Shown in pieces: positions 27,373 to 36,998 of a stretch of DNA of 64,000 nt. The DNA comes from Mycoplasmatota bacterium (GTDB lineage Bacteria > Bacillota_I > Bacilli_A > MAG-NZ). Location of the stretch: the NCBI GenBank assembly GCA_018394315.1, contig CP074575.1:310001-374000 (forward strand). Direction: 5' to 3'. The notes under the pieces were generated by a model. It was not told the origin of the DNA. It saw only the letters and a program-made list of their open reading frames with translations, and did no database searches. The first letter of the stretch is position 1, and each line of letters opens with the position of its first letter. A program made the translations under genes and the position numbers.

Positions 27373-27424
27373 AATATCACCACCTTATAATTTGATTAAA
27401 CTCAGACAATTAAATAATAAGCTA

Positions 27425-28165
27425 TCAACCTATAAGTAATGTAAGTAATACAGATAACAAATTATTTAAAGCATGTGCTACGATAGGTACGTAAATATTT
27501 CTATTACTTTTTAAATATATATACCCTAATACTATTCCCATTATTACATAAATAGGTAAGAAAATTATATCTCCTGTTATTACGTGCATAAGTCCAAACA
27601 TTAATGATGATATACCAATCCCGATAATGTTACCCCATTTTCGAAAGTATTCTAATATAACTTTTCTAAACATCAACTCTTCAATGATTGGTATAAATAA
27701 CACAACTGTTAAAGACATCAAAAGCGGAGACACAACCAATAAATCTACGACAGCATCTTGGTTCGCCGAATTTCCTTCAATACCCAGGAGAATGTACAGA
27801 GAACTAATAAAATAATTACCTAAAAGCATTATAATAAAACCAACAATACTTAACACTTTCAATTCTTTTGTCCCAAGGAATTTATTTAATTCTACCTTCA
27901 AGAATTTCTTTAATATCAGATAGAAAATAATCAATATGATAATTGAAGAAACAATCATTATCACTGGAGTCTTCAAAGTAAGATATTCCTTTAATTGATC
28001 CTCCATAAATAAAAGATCATCTGATGCGAAAAATCCACCGTTTTCTTTAATATAGTCCAAAGTATAGATTATTACGTAACCTATAGAAATAAGTATTTGT
28101 AGACCATTAAAAATAACTAAGTAACCCCAAAACACCCAGAGTTTTTCTCTTTTAGAAAGTTCCAC
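27425..28165 (-). CDS. CPBP-family intramembrane glutamic endopeptidase
   Basis: A 246-residue protein with about seven membrane spans. The three CPBP/Abi motifs are present in the C-terminal half: EELMFRKVILEYF (EE-x-x-x-R), SLMFGLMHVI (F-x-x-x-H), and VPIVAHALNN (H-x-x-x-N). Members cleave prenylated proteins in eukaryotes; bacterial ones mature or confer immunity to peptides. Start GTG 28165 follows AGGAGGAAA. It forms an operon with the TPR-type regulator, suggesting peptide processing or sensing, which is inference. Confidence 0.88.
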   Translation of the reverse strand: MELSKREKLWVFWGYLVIFNGLQILISIGYVIIYTLDYIKENGGFFASDDLLFMEDQLKEYLTLKTPVIMIVSSIIILIIFYLILKKFLKVELNKFLGTKELKVLSIVGFIIMLLGNYFISSLYILLGIEGNSANQDAVVDLLVVSPLLMSLTVVLFIPIIEELMFRKVILEYFRKWGNIIGIGISSLMFGLMHVITGDIIFLPIYVIMGIVLGYIYLKSNRNIYVPIVAHALNNLLSVLLTLLIG

Positions 28166-28384
28166 TATTTTTCCTCCTTAGAAGTTAATTCATCACAATA
28201 TAGACAAAATCTTTTCTTTTATAATTATTATAAGACAGGACTTTTATCTACTTAAGATTTATACAATTAAGACTAATTATATTCTAACTTTCTTATTATT
28301 TCATTCTACTACTAGACTATCATAACTATGTACTTTTATAAATTGTTTTTTAATATAATAAACGACAAATTCACAAAAATTAAA

Positions 28385-29014
28385 CTATAAATGACTTTTT
28401 TTACACGCAAGTATAATTGTTAGTACATGTAGTAGCACTGTTATTAAAACTACTATAATAGCGGTAACAAAAAAGAAATTAATAGGGAGCATTACTAAAA
28501 GAGGATCATCATATCTAAGCATCCATAAGTCATTTGTAAATAATGTTTTATGAAACATAGTAAATGCAAAGTCGAAGTTAACAATCATTAAAAGAGTAAT
28601 AGAACCGACAAAGACCGTAGGAAATATCCAAATTTTTTTTAGAGTACTCCAAAATTCCTTTCTATCCCACAGGTAAATGCCACTTACTGCTACCATAACA
28701 ATGGAGAATGCAATTAAAATCTTTCCTCTTTCATACAGTACTTTAACATCCTCCATATGAGCTAATCCACGCTCTGTCATCAAAACATCACTCATGATTG
28801 GACTTGACCCAAAAACTAAATTGTCCTGCTTACCATTCAAGTAATCCATAATATTCGTAACTGCAAATTCATAGTCCCAAGTAATTTCTTGGTGTCTTTC
28901 ATACTGATTGTAGCTAACCATCATATACTGTTTAGTGGAAACTATTTGAAACGCTATTAATATAAAGACAATTGATAAAAACACACTCAGTGTTATTTTA
29001 GATAATATTTTCAT
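28385..29014 (-). CDS. lit: TIGR01906/DUF1461 membrane protein, likely lipoprotein intramolecular transacylase
   Basis: A 209-residue protein with four hydrophobic segments and a large loop after the first. It carries the conserved family residues: a His-Met in GLAHMEDVK (about residue 86), and FDFAFTMFHKTLFTNDLW with a second His, followed by LPINFFF. This is the DUF1461 family, whose characterised member Lit moves an acyl chain inside bacterial lipoproteins to give the lyso form. Its ATG abuts the EamA stop (TAAATG), so the genes are coupled. Several lipoproteins in this window are potential substrates. Assignment rests on motif recognition. Confidence 0.65.
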   Translation of the reverse strand: MKILSKITLSVFLSIVFILIAFQIVSTKQYMMVSYNQYERHQEITWDYEFAVTNIMDYLNGKQDNLVFGSSPIMSDVLMTERGLAHMEDVKVLYERGKILIAFSIVMVAVSGIYLWDRKEFWSTLKKIWIFPTVFVGSITLLMIVNFDFAFTMFHKTLFTNDLWMLRYDDPLLVMLPINFFFVTAIIVVLITVLLHVLTIILACKKSHL

Positions 29015-29923
29015 TTATAAATTTACCTTTCTTCTAAATTTAACAGTACCGTAAACACCGGCAATTATTAAGACACTACCAATAATCTGATAGTAATAAA
29101 AACTTTCTCCTAGTATTATTGTACCTGCAAGTATAGATACTATGGTAGCAATATTAGCAAAAATACTAGACACATGGGCCTCTAACTTACTTAAAGAATA
29201 ATTAACTAAGAAAAATCCACAAATTGATGCTACTATACTTAAATATAAAATCGGAGCTATAATGCTTCTATTTAATAACGGTGTAAAATAATTCTCTAAA
29301 TTTCCTTCTGCAATACCCTGAAAAACTGCAAAGCCGTTAAAAACAATCATCCCTGATAACATCATAGAATATGTAAGCTCATAAGAATTAAATTCCCTAG
29401 AAGATCTTCTAGATAGTGTATTAAAAATAGCAGCACTAATAACAGCACCTAATAATAGTATGAGTCCTAAATAATTAACCTCTTCACCACTAGATTGCCT
29501 CATTAAGTTAATATAAAAAACTCCTGATACACTTATCAAAATAGTAATTAATTGTAATTTAGTTGGTTTCTCATTTAAAAATATTGCACTAAGTATGGTA
29601 ACGAAAATAGGGATTAGGGCTATCATCATACCGGCCTCACTTGATTGAGTTAAGGATAAACCATAAGTTTCCAAGATGAAATATAAAACAGGTTGGAATA
29701 AGGCAGTATAAAACAATAACATTATTCTTTTACCTTTGAAATTAATTTTAATAATCTTAAGTAATCTAAGAACTTCAAATACTATAAAAGCTATTAAAAA
29801 TCTATATGCTAATAACTGCATTGTTGTAATATGTCCTAGTATTATTTTGGAAAACATAAATGAAAATCCAAAGATTGTTGCAAACACTAAGCCTGATATA
29901 TATGGTAAATATTTATTATTCAT
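29015..29923 (-). CDS. EamA/DMT-superfamily exporter
   Basis: A 302-residue metabolite exporter with ten predicted membrane spans in two EamA repeats. Visible are YRFLIAFIVFEVLRLL and YLGLILLLGAVISAAIF in the first/second repeats, and LEAHVSSIFANIATIVSILAG near the C-terminus, typical of amino-acid or nucleoside DMT carriers. ATG 29923 follows AGAGGTGCAGG. First gene of a pair with the Lit-like protein. Substrate unknown. Confidence 0.87.
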   Translation of the reverse strand: MNNKYLPYISGLVFATIFGFSFMFSKIILGHITTMQLLAYRFLIAFIVFEVLRLLKIIKINFKGKRIMLLFYTALFQPVLYFILETYGLSLTQSSEAGMMIALIPIFVTILSAIFLNEKPTKLQLITILISVSGVFYINLMRQSSGEEVNYLGLILLLGAVISAAIFNTLSRRSSREFNSYELTYSMMLSGMIVFNGFAVFQGIAEGNLENYFTPLLNRSIIAPILYLSIVASICGFFLVNYSLSKLEAHVSSIFANIATIVSILAGTIILGESFYYYQIIGSVLIIAGVYGTVKFRRKVNL

Positions 29924-30126
29924 TCCTGCACCTCTTTTGTTACTAAATAATTGTACTATATAAAAAGAAAAATTGATACATATATAATTTCATAAATTAT
30001 CTGTTATCTGAAACTTAAGAATAAATCCTCTACTTTTTGTTAGATTATCATTTAATAGAATTATATATAATAATAATCTTAATTATTGAGAAAATAATAA
30101 AGAAAAAAATGATTGAGGGTGTTTTA

Positions 30127-31026
30127 ATGAGAACGAGAAAATCAACAAAATCAAGTGTATCCATTACTCACAGTATAGATGAATGTATCGCTATAGAAAA
30201 AGGGTTAAAGAGTATCCACATAAATAAATTGATTAAAAGTAAAGACACTGTAGTTATAGTACCTAATTGGGTCAATTATAAAAAGCCTGATCCGAAAGAT
30301 GCTGTAGTTGTAGGGCAAAACAGTCTTAGAACAATAATCGAAATAGTTAAGTCGAGTAACCCAAAGAATATAATAGTTGCTACTGGTTCAGATGGAGATA
30401 AGACTTCAAAGGTAATGAAAAAAGTCGGATATAAAAGAATAATAGATGAAACCGAGGCAAAATTTATTGATCTTAACTATGGTCCTTATTTTGAAATAAG
30501 TCTAAACAACAAAAGACCATCATCTACAGAAATAAATAAGATCATAGAACTCGCAACTGTAATAATTTCATTCACACCACTTAAACATCACGAAGAATCT
30601 ACAATGTCAGGCTCTATTACAAATATCGCTTTAGGATTGCCACCAGCTGAAATTCATGGATACCCTAAGAAAAATCTTGGTATTCACGAAGACCTCCACG
30701 GATTCATAACCGCGATGGCAGAAAGAATAGCTATTGATATTTCGATAGTGAGTTGTGACCCTGTAATGATAGGAAAGGGACCAAGTAACGGTATTGCAAG
30801 ACATGCAAATCTAGTTATATGTGGAACTGATCCAGTCGCAACTGATACAGTTGCAGCAAGACTCTTAGGTTTCAAACCTCAAGCAATACAATATCTATTT
30901 AATTGCGGTAAGCTTAACATTGGTGAAACTGATTTAGAAAAAATAGATATAAAAGGTATAGGAATAAAAAAAGCAGAAGGAATTTTTAGTCAGAACGTAT
31001 ATGGTGAGGAAATAGTAATAGATTAA
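30127..31026 (+). CDS. DUF362 domain protein
   Basis: A 299-residue soluble protein. DUF362 features: VVIVPNWVNY near residue 45, NIIVATGSDGD, PLKHHEESTMSGSITNIALGLPP in the middle, and ICGTDPVATDTVAARLLGF in the C-terminal third. No ferredoxin domain is attached, unlike many relatives. ATG 30127 is chosen because GAGGGTG lies 5 nt upstream; in-frame starts further upstream lack a site. The family (including LarA-like folds) has no agreed activity. Monocistronic with its own terminator. Confidence 0.75.
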   Translation: MRTRKSTKSSVSITHSIDECIAIEKGLKSIHINKLIKSKDTVVIVPNWVNYKKPDPKDAVVVGQNSLRTIIEIVKSSNPKNIIVATGSDGDKTSKVMKKVGYKRIIDETEAKFIDLNYGPYFEISLNNKRPSSTEINKIIELATVIISFTPLKHHEESTMSGSITNIALGLPPAEIHGYPKKNLGIHEDLHGFITAMAERIAIDISIVSCDPVMIGKGPSNGIARHANLVICGTDPVATDTVAARLLGFKPQAIQYLFNCGKLNIGETDLEKIDIKGIGIKKAEGIFSQNVYGEEIVID

Positions 31027-31033
31027 AATACCT

Positions 31034-31065
31034 AAAAAAATTATCTAACTCTAGATAATTTTTTT
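31034..31065. terminator. Bidirectional terminator
   Basis: AATTATCTA/TAGATAATT with A7 before and T after, between the convergent DUF362 and GDYXXLXY genes. Confidence 0.75.
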
Positions 31066-31630
31066 ATTCAGTGATTATTTCTTTCAATAATGGATAGCCA
31101 TTATACACTTTTATCAATGCGTAAGCGTCTCCATTTCTTATTTTTTCTTCCAACTCTCTACCCGTATTTTCTGGTACAAAGTATTTATCAAGAGCATATT
31201 CCACTCTTATGCCAACTCCATTTTCAATCCCCATATCTAAAGTATATGAATATTCACCAATTAAATAAATTCCTTCCCTTGGTCTAGTCAACGTTACTTT
31301 CTCAACCTCATAGTACTTCCCACTCTTAGTTAAAGTAACATATATTATTTCATTACGTAATTCATGACTGATAAAATAGTCTTTTTCAACATAAACTTCC
31401 AGTATATCTTGATCTAATTTATTAAGATCTATCTGATTAATTTCATAATTCAAATCAACGTAATCTCCTCTAAATACGTCTCTAGGATCATAAGCCATAG
31501 TCTTAATCAATATCGACTCACCCATTATATCAGTTATTAGTGGTTTAACACCCATTGACAGAATAATCATTAATAGTACTATAAATGATATTAAATATCT
31601 GTTTTTGCTTTTCCTTAAAAGTTTACGCAT
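31064..31630 (-). CDS. GDYXXLXY domain protein
   Basis: A 188-residue protein with an N-terminal membrane anchor (FIVLLMIILSMGVKPLI) and an extracytoplasmic domain containing the name-giving motif GDYVDLNY near residue 55. It starts inside the end of the DUF2157 gene (8-nt overlap), its standard genomic partner. Function unknown; probably forms a membrane complex with the DUF2157 protein. Confidence 0.85.
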   Translation of the reverse strand: MRKLLRKSKNRYLISFIVLLMIILSMGVKPLITDIMGESILIKTMAYDPRDVFRGDYVDLNYEINQIDLNKLDQDILEVYVEKDYFISHELRNEIIYVTLTKSGKYYEVEKVTLTRPREGIYLIGEYSYTLDMGIENGVGIRVEYALDKYFVPENTGRELEEKIRNGDAYALIKVYNGYPLLKEIITE

Positions 31631-32696
31631 CTATCTCACCCCCTGGATGTTTTCTAAATCTTTCGATGTAGTAACCAAATCCCAATAAGATTAAACCACC
31701 TATTATAAAGAATAAAGACTTAGGCATAAAATCATATAATGTGTCAAAATAATACCTTAGTATCAATATACATGTAAATATAAGTGGAGTAATTTGTCGT
31801 CTTCTCACTAAACTTAATAAATAAACAATTAAGGAAATACCCACAGTAACTGCAACAACATCTGGTCTATCTATATATGGTAACTGACTCCAAGTTCCCT
31901 CAAAAGTTAAAATAAATCCACTTATACCAATCAATAAAATACCAATGAGCTTAACTACGTCTAAGTTTAAATCATGTTTGATATAATACATCCCTAAACC
32001 AATGACTATGAAGATTAATGCTATGTAGGTAGGCTCCACATCAACAAAATCTAATAAGTAAAGTATAAAGTTTAATGAAAATACAGTTGTAAAGAACGTA
32101 ATAATTTTATTGAAGCTGAAGTATTTATTTCCTGCATAGAAAGCGGTAATTAACAATAATGAACTAATTATTACATTATCATTGAAGTTACTATTCAGAT
32201 ATATTAAAGCTAATATATGTGCGAACAGAATCAAAATAATGTTTTTAAATAATATACTAATTACGATTATACCAATTGTCCACAGCAAGAACGCTCGACT
32301 ATAATCTCCTGCATAATTAAAGATCTGTTCCATTAAGAATATACCCGCACCATATATAAGCGCACTTAAATAAAGTAAGGACTCAGATGTCTTCGGATAT
32401 TTTTTCTCTAATTTATATGATGAAAACATCGAAACCCCTAGTGCTATAATTATAGTAATTACTTTTAATAACTTTGACATATAATCCCAATTACTTGCGA
32501 TGAAACTCAAAACCCCAAGTCCTAATAATATAGATCCTATTGTAACAAGAACTTTAATGAAGTTTAGCCCTAACCCTTCTTCATAATATGTCATTATATC
32601 ATCAACTTGTTGTTTACTAATTATCCCTTTCTCTTTTTGAGAGTTAAGTTCTCTTACTAAGAACCTATAGTTAAATCTACTCAATCTCTTCTTCAT
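31623..32696 (-). CDS. DUF2157 membrane protein
   Basis: About 357 residues: an N-terminal cytoplasmic DUF2157 domain (EKGIISKQQVDDIMTYYEEG, residues ~20-45) then roughly ten membrane spans. ATG 32696 (MKKRLSRF) lies behind AGGAGTGAAG inside the end of the XRE gene. Operon order is XRE regulator, DUF2157, GDYXXLXY. Function unknown. Confidence 0.82.
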   Translation of the reverse strand: MKKRLSRFNYRFLVRELNSQKEKGIISKQQVDDIMTYYEEGLGLNFIKVLVTIGSILLGLGVLSFIASNWDYMSKLLKVITIIIALGVSMFSSYKLEKKYPKTSESLLYLSALIYGAGIFLMEQIFNYAGDYSRAFLLWTIGIIVISILFKNIILILFAHILALIYLNSNFNDNVIISSLLLITAFYAGNKYFSFNKIITFFTTVFSLNFILYLLDFVDVEPTYIALIFIVIGLGMYYIKHDLNLDVVKLIGILLIGISGFILTFEGTWSQLPYIDRPDVVAVTVGISLIVYLLSLVRRRQITPLIFTCILILRYYFDTLYDFMPKSLFFIIGGLILLGFGYYIERFRKHPGGEIDA

Positions 32697-33165
32697 GATC
32701 TTCACTCCTTTTTATAAGCATTTGGAACTCTTCCATTATAAATTCTTTATTGAATGAACTATACCATCTCTTTTCATTACCATCAATAATTCTATAATGT
32801 GAGCTTATTATATTTTTTTGAACCTTAAATTTTCCTCTTGAGTCAACTGTTCTCCAGAACATCCTACCACCACCAGTAATGTTTCTTGGTACCGAAACAC
32901 TTTCAAATACGATAGCTTCTACTAATTCAATAGGATCTCCTCCTAAAGTCATTTTCAAGATTTCACTTTCTCTAAAGATGCCACATATAGCTACTACCAT
33001 TGTCCACGATGATATTATTCTTTCCTTTTCTATTTGAACCAAAGTTTTTTTAGATATACCTAAAATTTCTGACATTTTTGCTTGTGAAAAGTTATATTCA
33101 CTTCTAAGTAATCGAATCTTTTTAGATACAATACTTATTAAATCATCTTTAGTTATATTATTCAT
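32677..33165 (-). CDS. XRE-type helix-turn-helix protein
   Basis: A 162-residue protein. The N-terminal HTH reads RLLRSEYNFSQAKMSEILGISKKTLVQIEKER (residues ~18-50). The C-terminal ~90 residues are of the kind found in DNA-binding partners of DUF2157/GDYXXLXY operons and hold no enzyme motif. It ends in an acidic tail and overlaps the DUF2157 gene by 20 nt. Likely autoregulates its operon. Confidence 0.75.
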   Translation of the reverse strand: MNNITKDDLISIVSKKIRLLRSEYNFSQAKMSEILGISKKTLVQIEKERIISSWTMVVAICGIFRESEILKMTLGGDPIELVEAIVFESVSVPRNITGGGRMFWRTVDSRGKFKVQKNIISSHYRIIDGNEKRWYSSFNKEFIMEEFQMLIKRSEDHEEEIE

Positions 33166-33534
33166 ATTATCTCCTCAATTTCATTATTATACTAGAATAA
33201 ACATATCGTAGTGTAATTTTACACTATTATGAGAACAATTACAATAATTAAGATATATTTCCATATAACCAAGATAGTATTCCATATAAAACTAACTAAT
33301 ATAATCAGTTTACAGAACATTGGTTAATAATTAACTGCAATCATGAAAGACCTTACTTATCTACGTATAAACTGACAATTTGATTATGATATAATAAGAT
33401 ACTTGAATCAATTAGGGTTTAGTTTATCGAAAACTGAAAAACATTATTTGTGCAACCATAGATTGCTAAATATCACTTAAAGATTTCTTTATCTTTAATA
33501 AATAGTCTCATATACTTAAACTAGGAGGGGTACG
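33166..33534. other. 369-bp divergent intergenic region between two XRE genes
   Basis: AT-rich, no gene. An extended -10 (TGATATAAT, 33387-33395) may be the promoter of the plus-strand XRE gene, leaving a leader of ~130 nt. A 6-bp hairpin AAAGAT/ATCTTT lies at 33479-33496. A TTCCATATA motif occurs twice (near 33258 and 33280). Confidence 0.4.
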
Positions 33535-34767
33535 ATGATTGAGGAGAGAAAAATAGGTATTACAATACAAGAGTTAAGAAAGAAAAATAAGATGTCCCAA
33601 GGAGATCTTGCTGATATTATGCACATATCAAGACAAGCAATATCAAGATGGGAGCGAAATGAAGCACTACCTGACATCTATAACCTTCAACAGTTGTCGA
33701 TAATTTTTAATACATCTATTGACGACATATTGAGTAATACAGTCGATAGGAGTGATGCTATATCTCAAGATGATCAAAACACAAACAGTTCATCATATCG
33801 GCTTCTATATGCAAGTAAAATAATAAATATTATTTTCGTTGGATTGTCTAGTATATTATTATTGTTACACTATATAAATTCAATAATTTGGAGTATACAC
33901 GGAATATTTGATAGAACTTATCATAAAACAACTAGCTTTGAAAATTACTTAACAGTATTATTTATTTTATTAGTGATTTTCATATTAATAGAAAAGTGGA
34001 TAATTGACAACCTTGAAAAAGCAGTCAATTTAGATGAACTAAAAGTCACTACCATGATTTTAGGTATTATGAAGTTTATACTTTTAGCACCACTAGCCTT
34101 TCTAATAGTAGATCGGGCTGCAACCGATATAGTACCCTTAGGTATATTAGTTTCAATAATCTTTTTTATAGAAGGGATAATTAATATTGTTTCTAGCATC
34201 AAAATAGGAGTAAAAGCAAAGGAAGTACAAAAGACTCTTTTTAAAAATTTATCACGAATAGAGAAAGTAATAAGTATTACATCCAAACTTCTTATATTCT
34301 TACTAATCATATATACAGCCCTACAACTTTTATTTCCTATTAGACCAATAACCTATCATATCAACGAGTCAAGTGACTTTGATATTATATTAGATGGCTT
34401 GACTGAATTACAACATTCTCCAATTCCTGTGATTGAACCATATTTTGAACTCAAATTCTCTGAAGATTTCTCTACTCTTACGATCACCAACCTTCAAGAA
34501 CCTGCATTTAGTGTTAATTATATGCCTACAAATTGGACAGTTTGTTCAACATATGAAGGAGAGTGCGCTTTCCAATTCAATGAGTTCATGGCAAAGAAAC
34601 TAGTATCAGGTAATTTTCAAATTTCTATCAAGGATAGCAGCAGTTCTAAACCGATCGATTTAATTAAGGAACCATTAACTAGCCAATATTTCAAGCGGAA
34701 ATTTTTCTTGGTTAGAGTAAAGTGCCAAAAACTAACACGGGGAGAATTCACTATATGTACTTACTAA
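33535..34767 (+). CDS. Membrane-anchored XRE-family regulator
   Basis: A 410-residue protein. The N-terminal XRE HTH is clear (QELRKKNKMSQGDLADIMHISRQAISRWERNEALPD). Five hydrophobic segments follow between residues ~95 and 265, then an extracytoplasmic C-terminal domain of ~140 residues with no known motif and four Cys. HTH-plus-membrane proteins of this kind occur widely in Bacillota and may sense the envelope. ATG 33535 follows AGGAGGGG. Monocistronic with terminator at 34827. Confidence 0.8.
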   Translation: MIEERKIGITIQELRKKNKMSQGDLADIMHISRQAISRWERNEALPDIYNLQQLSIIFNTSIDDILSNTVDRSDAISQDDQNTNSSSYRLLYASKIINIIFVGLSSILLLLHYINSIIWSIHGIFDRTYHKTTSFENYLTVLFILLVIFILIEKWIIDNLEKAVNLDELKVTTMILGIMKFILLAPLAFLIVDRAATDIVPLGILVSIIFFIEGIINIVSSIKIGVKAKEVQKTLFKNLSRIEKVISITSKLLIFLLIIYTALQLLFPIRPITYHINESSDFDIILDGLTELQHSPIPVIEPYFELKFSEDFSTLTITNLQEPAFSVNYMPTNWTVCSTYEGECAFQFNEFMAKKLVSGNFQISIKDSSSSKPIDLIKEPLTSQYFKRKFFLVRVKCQKLTRGEFTICTY

Positions 34768-34826
34768 TGAATGTACGATTTGTAAATTCCTATAAACTTT
34801 ATAAGTGTGATATTATCTAGTATAGA

Positions 34827-34859
34827 AAAGAGAAAATCATGAGATTTTCTCTTTTTCTC
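34827..34859 (+). terminator. Terminator after the membrane XRE gene
   Basis: 12-bp stem AAAGAGAAAATC/GATTTTCTCTTT with loop ATGA and further T residues. Confidence 0.85.
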
Positions 34860-34937
34860 TTTTCTATTGAACATAGACACTATGGAGTGTCTTCCCTAAA
34901 AATTGTTATAAAATTCTAGTATTATCTGTAATTATAT

Positions 34938-35588
34938 TTAGACATTCATGGTTTTCAGGTTATCACTAATAATTAGTTTTGCTTCAGTTACTTCTTGTAC
35001 TTGTTCTACTGTAGTATCAGGAGCTATTTCTGTTAACAGGATACCCTCTGGTGTAATCTCCATAACACCTAATTCTGTAACAATCATATTTACCTGATTA
35101 ACAGCAGTAAAAGGTAACGTACATTTCTTTAATATCTTCATCTTTCCTTTAGCTGTATGTGTCATAGCGACAATTACTTTCTTTGCCCCCACAACTAAAT
35201 CCATGGCTCCGCCCATTCCAGGAACCATTTTTCCAGGAATAATCCAGTTCGAAATATTTCCCTTTTCATCAACTTGAAGTGAACCTAGTACAGTGATATC
35301 AACGTGGCCCCCTCTTATGATTCCAAATGAGGTAGCACTATCAAAACACACACCATCCGTACTCATCGTGATGGGCATACCTCCAGCGTTTGTTAAGTCG
35401 AAATCTTCTTCACCCTCTTTAGGAGCAGGCCCTAACCCCAACATTCCATTTTCAGACTGAAAAGTTATATCTTTATCATCAGTAACAAAAGAAGCAACCA
35501 TTGTTGGTAAGCCAATACCTAAGTTGACCACATTACCATCTTTTAATTCTTGTGCCACACGCTTAGCTATAAATTCTTTAATATTCAT
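34938..35588 (-). CDS. atoA: Butyrate/acetoacetate CoA-transferase, subunit B
   Basis: Beta subunit, 216 residues, which carries the glutamate that forms the CoA-thioester intermediate: [12 protein letters not shown] with Glu46. [15 protein letters not shown] is the CoA-site glycine loop. It follows atoD directly with no gap. As the last gene of the lysine-fermentation operon, it most likely transfers CoA from butyryl-CoA to acetoacetate made by Kce, releasing butyrate. A close paralog lies at 55843-56496. Confidence 0.92.
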   Translation of the reverse strand: MNIKEFIAKRVAQELKDGNVVNLGIGLPTMVASFVTDDKDITFQSENGMLGLGPAPKEGEEDFDLTNAGGMPITMSTDGVCFDSATSFGIIRGGHVDITVLGSLQVDEKGNISNWIIPGKMVPGMGGAMDLVVGAKKVIVAMTHTAKGKMKILKKCTLPFTAVNQVNMIVTELGVMEITPEGILLTEIAPDTTVEQVQEVTEAKLIISDNLKTMNV

Positions 35589-36242
35589 TTACTTATCCCC
35601 CTTCACAATATAGTCCACAAAGATATGTGGAGTAACAATATTGTCTGGATTTAAGTCGCCAATACTAACTACTTCTCTTGCTTCTACTATTACTATTTCA
35701 CATGCAGTAGCCATCATTGGATTAAAATTACGCGTAGTTTTACTATAAATAGTATTGCCTTTTTCATCAACTTTGTGCCCTAGTAGTAGTGCTATGTCAG
35801 CTTTTAGAGGTTTTTCTAAAAGAAATTTTTCTCCTTCAACTTCTATTATTTCTTTACCTTCTTGAACGATAGTTCCTAGTCCAGTAGGTGTAAGGAATCC
35901 ACCTAATCCCGCTCCACCTGAACGAATTTGCTCAACTAAAGTTCCTTGGGGAACTAGTTCTACTTCCATAGTTCCTTCACTCATTCTTTTTCCAGCTTCA
36001 GGATTTAATCCAATGTGAGACGCGATTAGTTTTTTTACCTTACCAGCGCTAATCAATTTCCCAACACCTTTATTTGGTAATCCTGCGTCGTTACATATAA
36101 TTGTTAGATCTTTAATATCACTTTTTACAATCTCTTCTATTAGGTTTTCCGGAGTACCAACAACCATAAAGCCACCAACCATAATACTCATTCCGTTTTT
36201 TAGCTTAGATATAAACTCACTCTTATCTATTATTTTTTTCAT
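35589..36242 (-). CDS. atoD: Butyrate/acetoacetate CoA-transferase, subunit A
   Basis: Alpha subunit, 217 residues. The N-terminal oxyanion/CoA loop [18 protein letters not shown] and the [32 protein letters not shown] and TTRNFNPMMATA motifs are those of the 3-oxoacid CoA-transferase family. AGGAGGA lies 5 nt before the ATG; the gene is 8 nt from kamE. Works with the next gene as an alpha/beta pair. Confidence 0.92.
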   Translation of the reverse strand: MKKIIDKSEFISKLKNGMSIMVGGFMVVGTPENLIEEIVKSDIKDLTIICNDAGLPNKGVGKLISAGKVKKLIASHIGLNPEAGKRMSEGTMEVELVPQGTLVEQIRSGGAGLGGFLTPTGLGTIVQEGKEIIEVEGEKFLLEKPLKADIALLLGHKVDEKGNTIYSKTTRNFNPMMATACEIVIVEAREVVSIGDLNPDNIVTPHIFVDYIVKGDK

Positions 36243-36250
36243 AGTTCCTC

Positions 36251-36997
36251 CTAGACCAATTTTCTATTAATCATCTCTTGAACAATAAATGAAGCTACAT
36301 CATCTGCGTATTTCTTTGATCCAAATCCCGCATCATAACCTAATTCTTTAGCAAGTTCATGTGTAATTCTAGGTCCTCCAGCTACTACTATTACCTTATC
36401 TCTTATTCCTTCAGCTTCCAATAACTCAATAAGGTTGGTTAAGTTATCAACATGAATCCCTTTTTGTGTTACAACTTGAGAAACCAAAATTGCATCAGCT
36501 TTTACTTCGATAGCTTTTTTTATTAACTCTTCATTTGGAACTTGACTTCCCATATTTAATGCATCTATTCCAATATATCTTTCTAATCCGTAATGTCCCG
36601 CAAAACCTTTCATATTCATGATTGCATCTATTCCTACTGTATGAGCATCAGTTCCTGTAGCAGCTCCTATAATGACAACATTACGTTTGATATTTTTTTC
36701 AATGAATTTTTGAACTCCATACATATCCATTTTATCTGTATCTACAGCTTCAATTTTTATATCATCGTAATTTACTGAGTTTTTATAATTACCGTATACT
36801 ACATAATAAGAAAAATTCTTATCAAGTTCTTCTTGATGAGCAATTGAAGGATTCTCTAAATTCATCCCTTTGGCTACTAACAAGGCAGCCTCATAAGCTT
36901 TTTCATCAGCTGGTAAAGGCAATGTAAATGAAACTTGAACTTTACCATCATCTAATGTATCGCCATATGGCTTTACTTTTTTAAGATCAACTTTCAT
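36251..36997 (-). CDS. kamE: Lysine 5,6-aminomutase, beta subunit (B12 and PLP binding)
   Basis: Small subunit, 248 residues from ATG 36997 (GAGGAG 8 nt upstream; a GTG three codons earlier is less likely). With KamD it moves the 6-amino group of beta-lysine to C5. The cobalamin motif D-x-H-x-x-G (DAHTVG, His119) is followed 11 residues later by Lys130; in the Clostridium enzyme the B12 His and the PLP-lysine have the same spacing. The Rossmann-like B12 domain continues through QVPNEELIKKAIEVKADAILVS and VVAGGPRITHELAKELGYDAGFG. Overlap with kamD is nil (1-nt gap). Confidence 0.95.
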   Translation of the reverse strand: MKVDLKKVKPYGDTLDDGKVQVSFTLPLPADEKAYEAALLVAKGMNLENPSIAHQEELDKNFSYYVVYGNYKNSVNYDDIKIEAVDTDKMDMYGVQKFIEKNIKRNVVIIGAATGTDAHTVGIDAIMNMKGFAGHYGLERYIGIDALNMGSQVPNEELIKKAIEVKADAILVSQVVTQKGIHVDNLTNLIELLEAEGIRDKVIVVAGGPRITHELAKELGYDAGFGSKKYADDVASFIVQEMINRKLV

Positions 36998-36998
36998 T

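Noticed and set aside
33479-33496. Hairpin AAAGAT/ATCTTT as terminator or riboswitch
   Set aside because: Short, AT-only except one pair, without a T tract; no aptamer motif around it.
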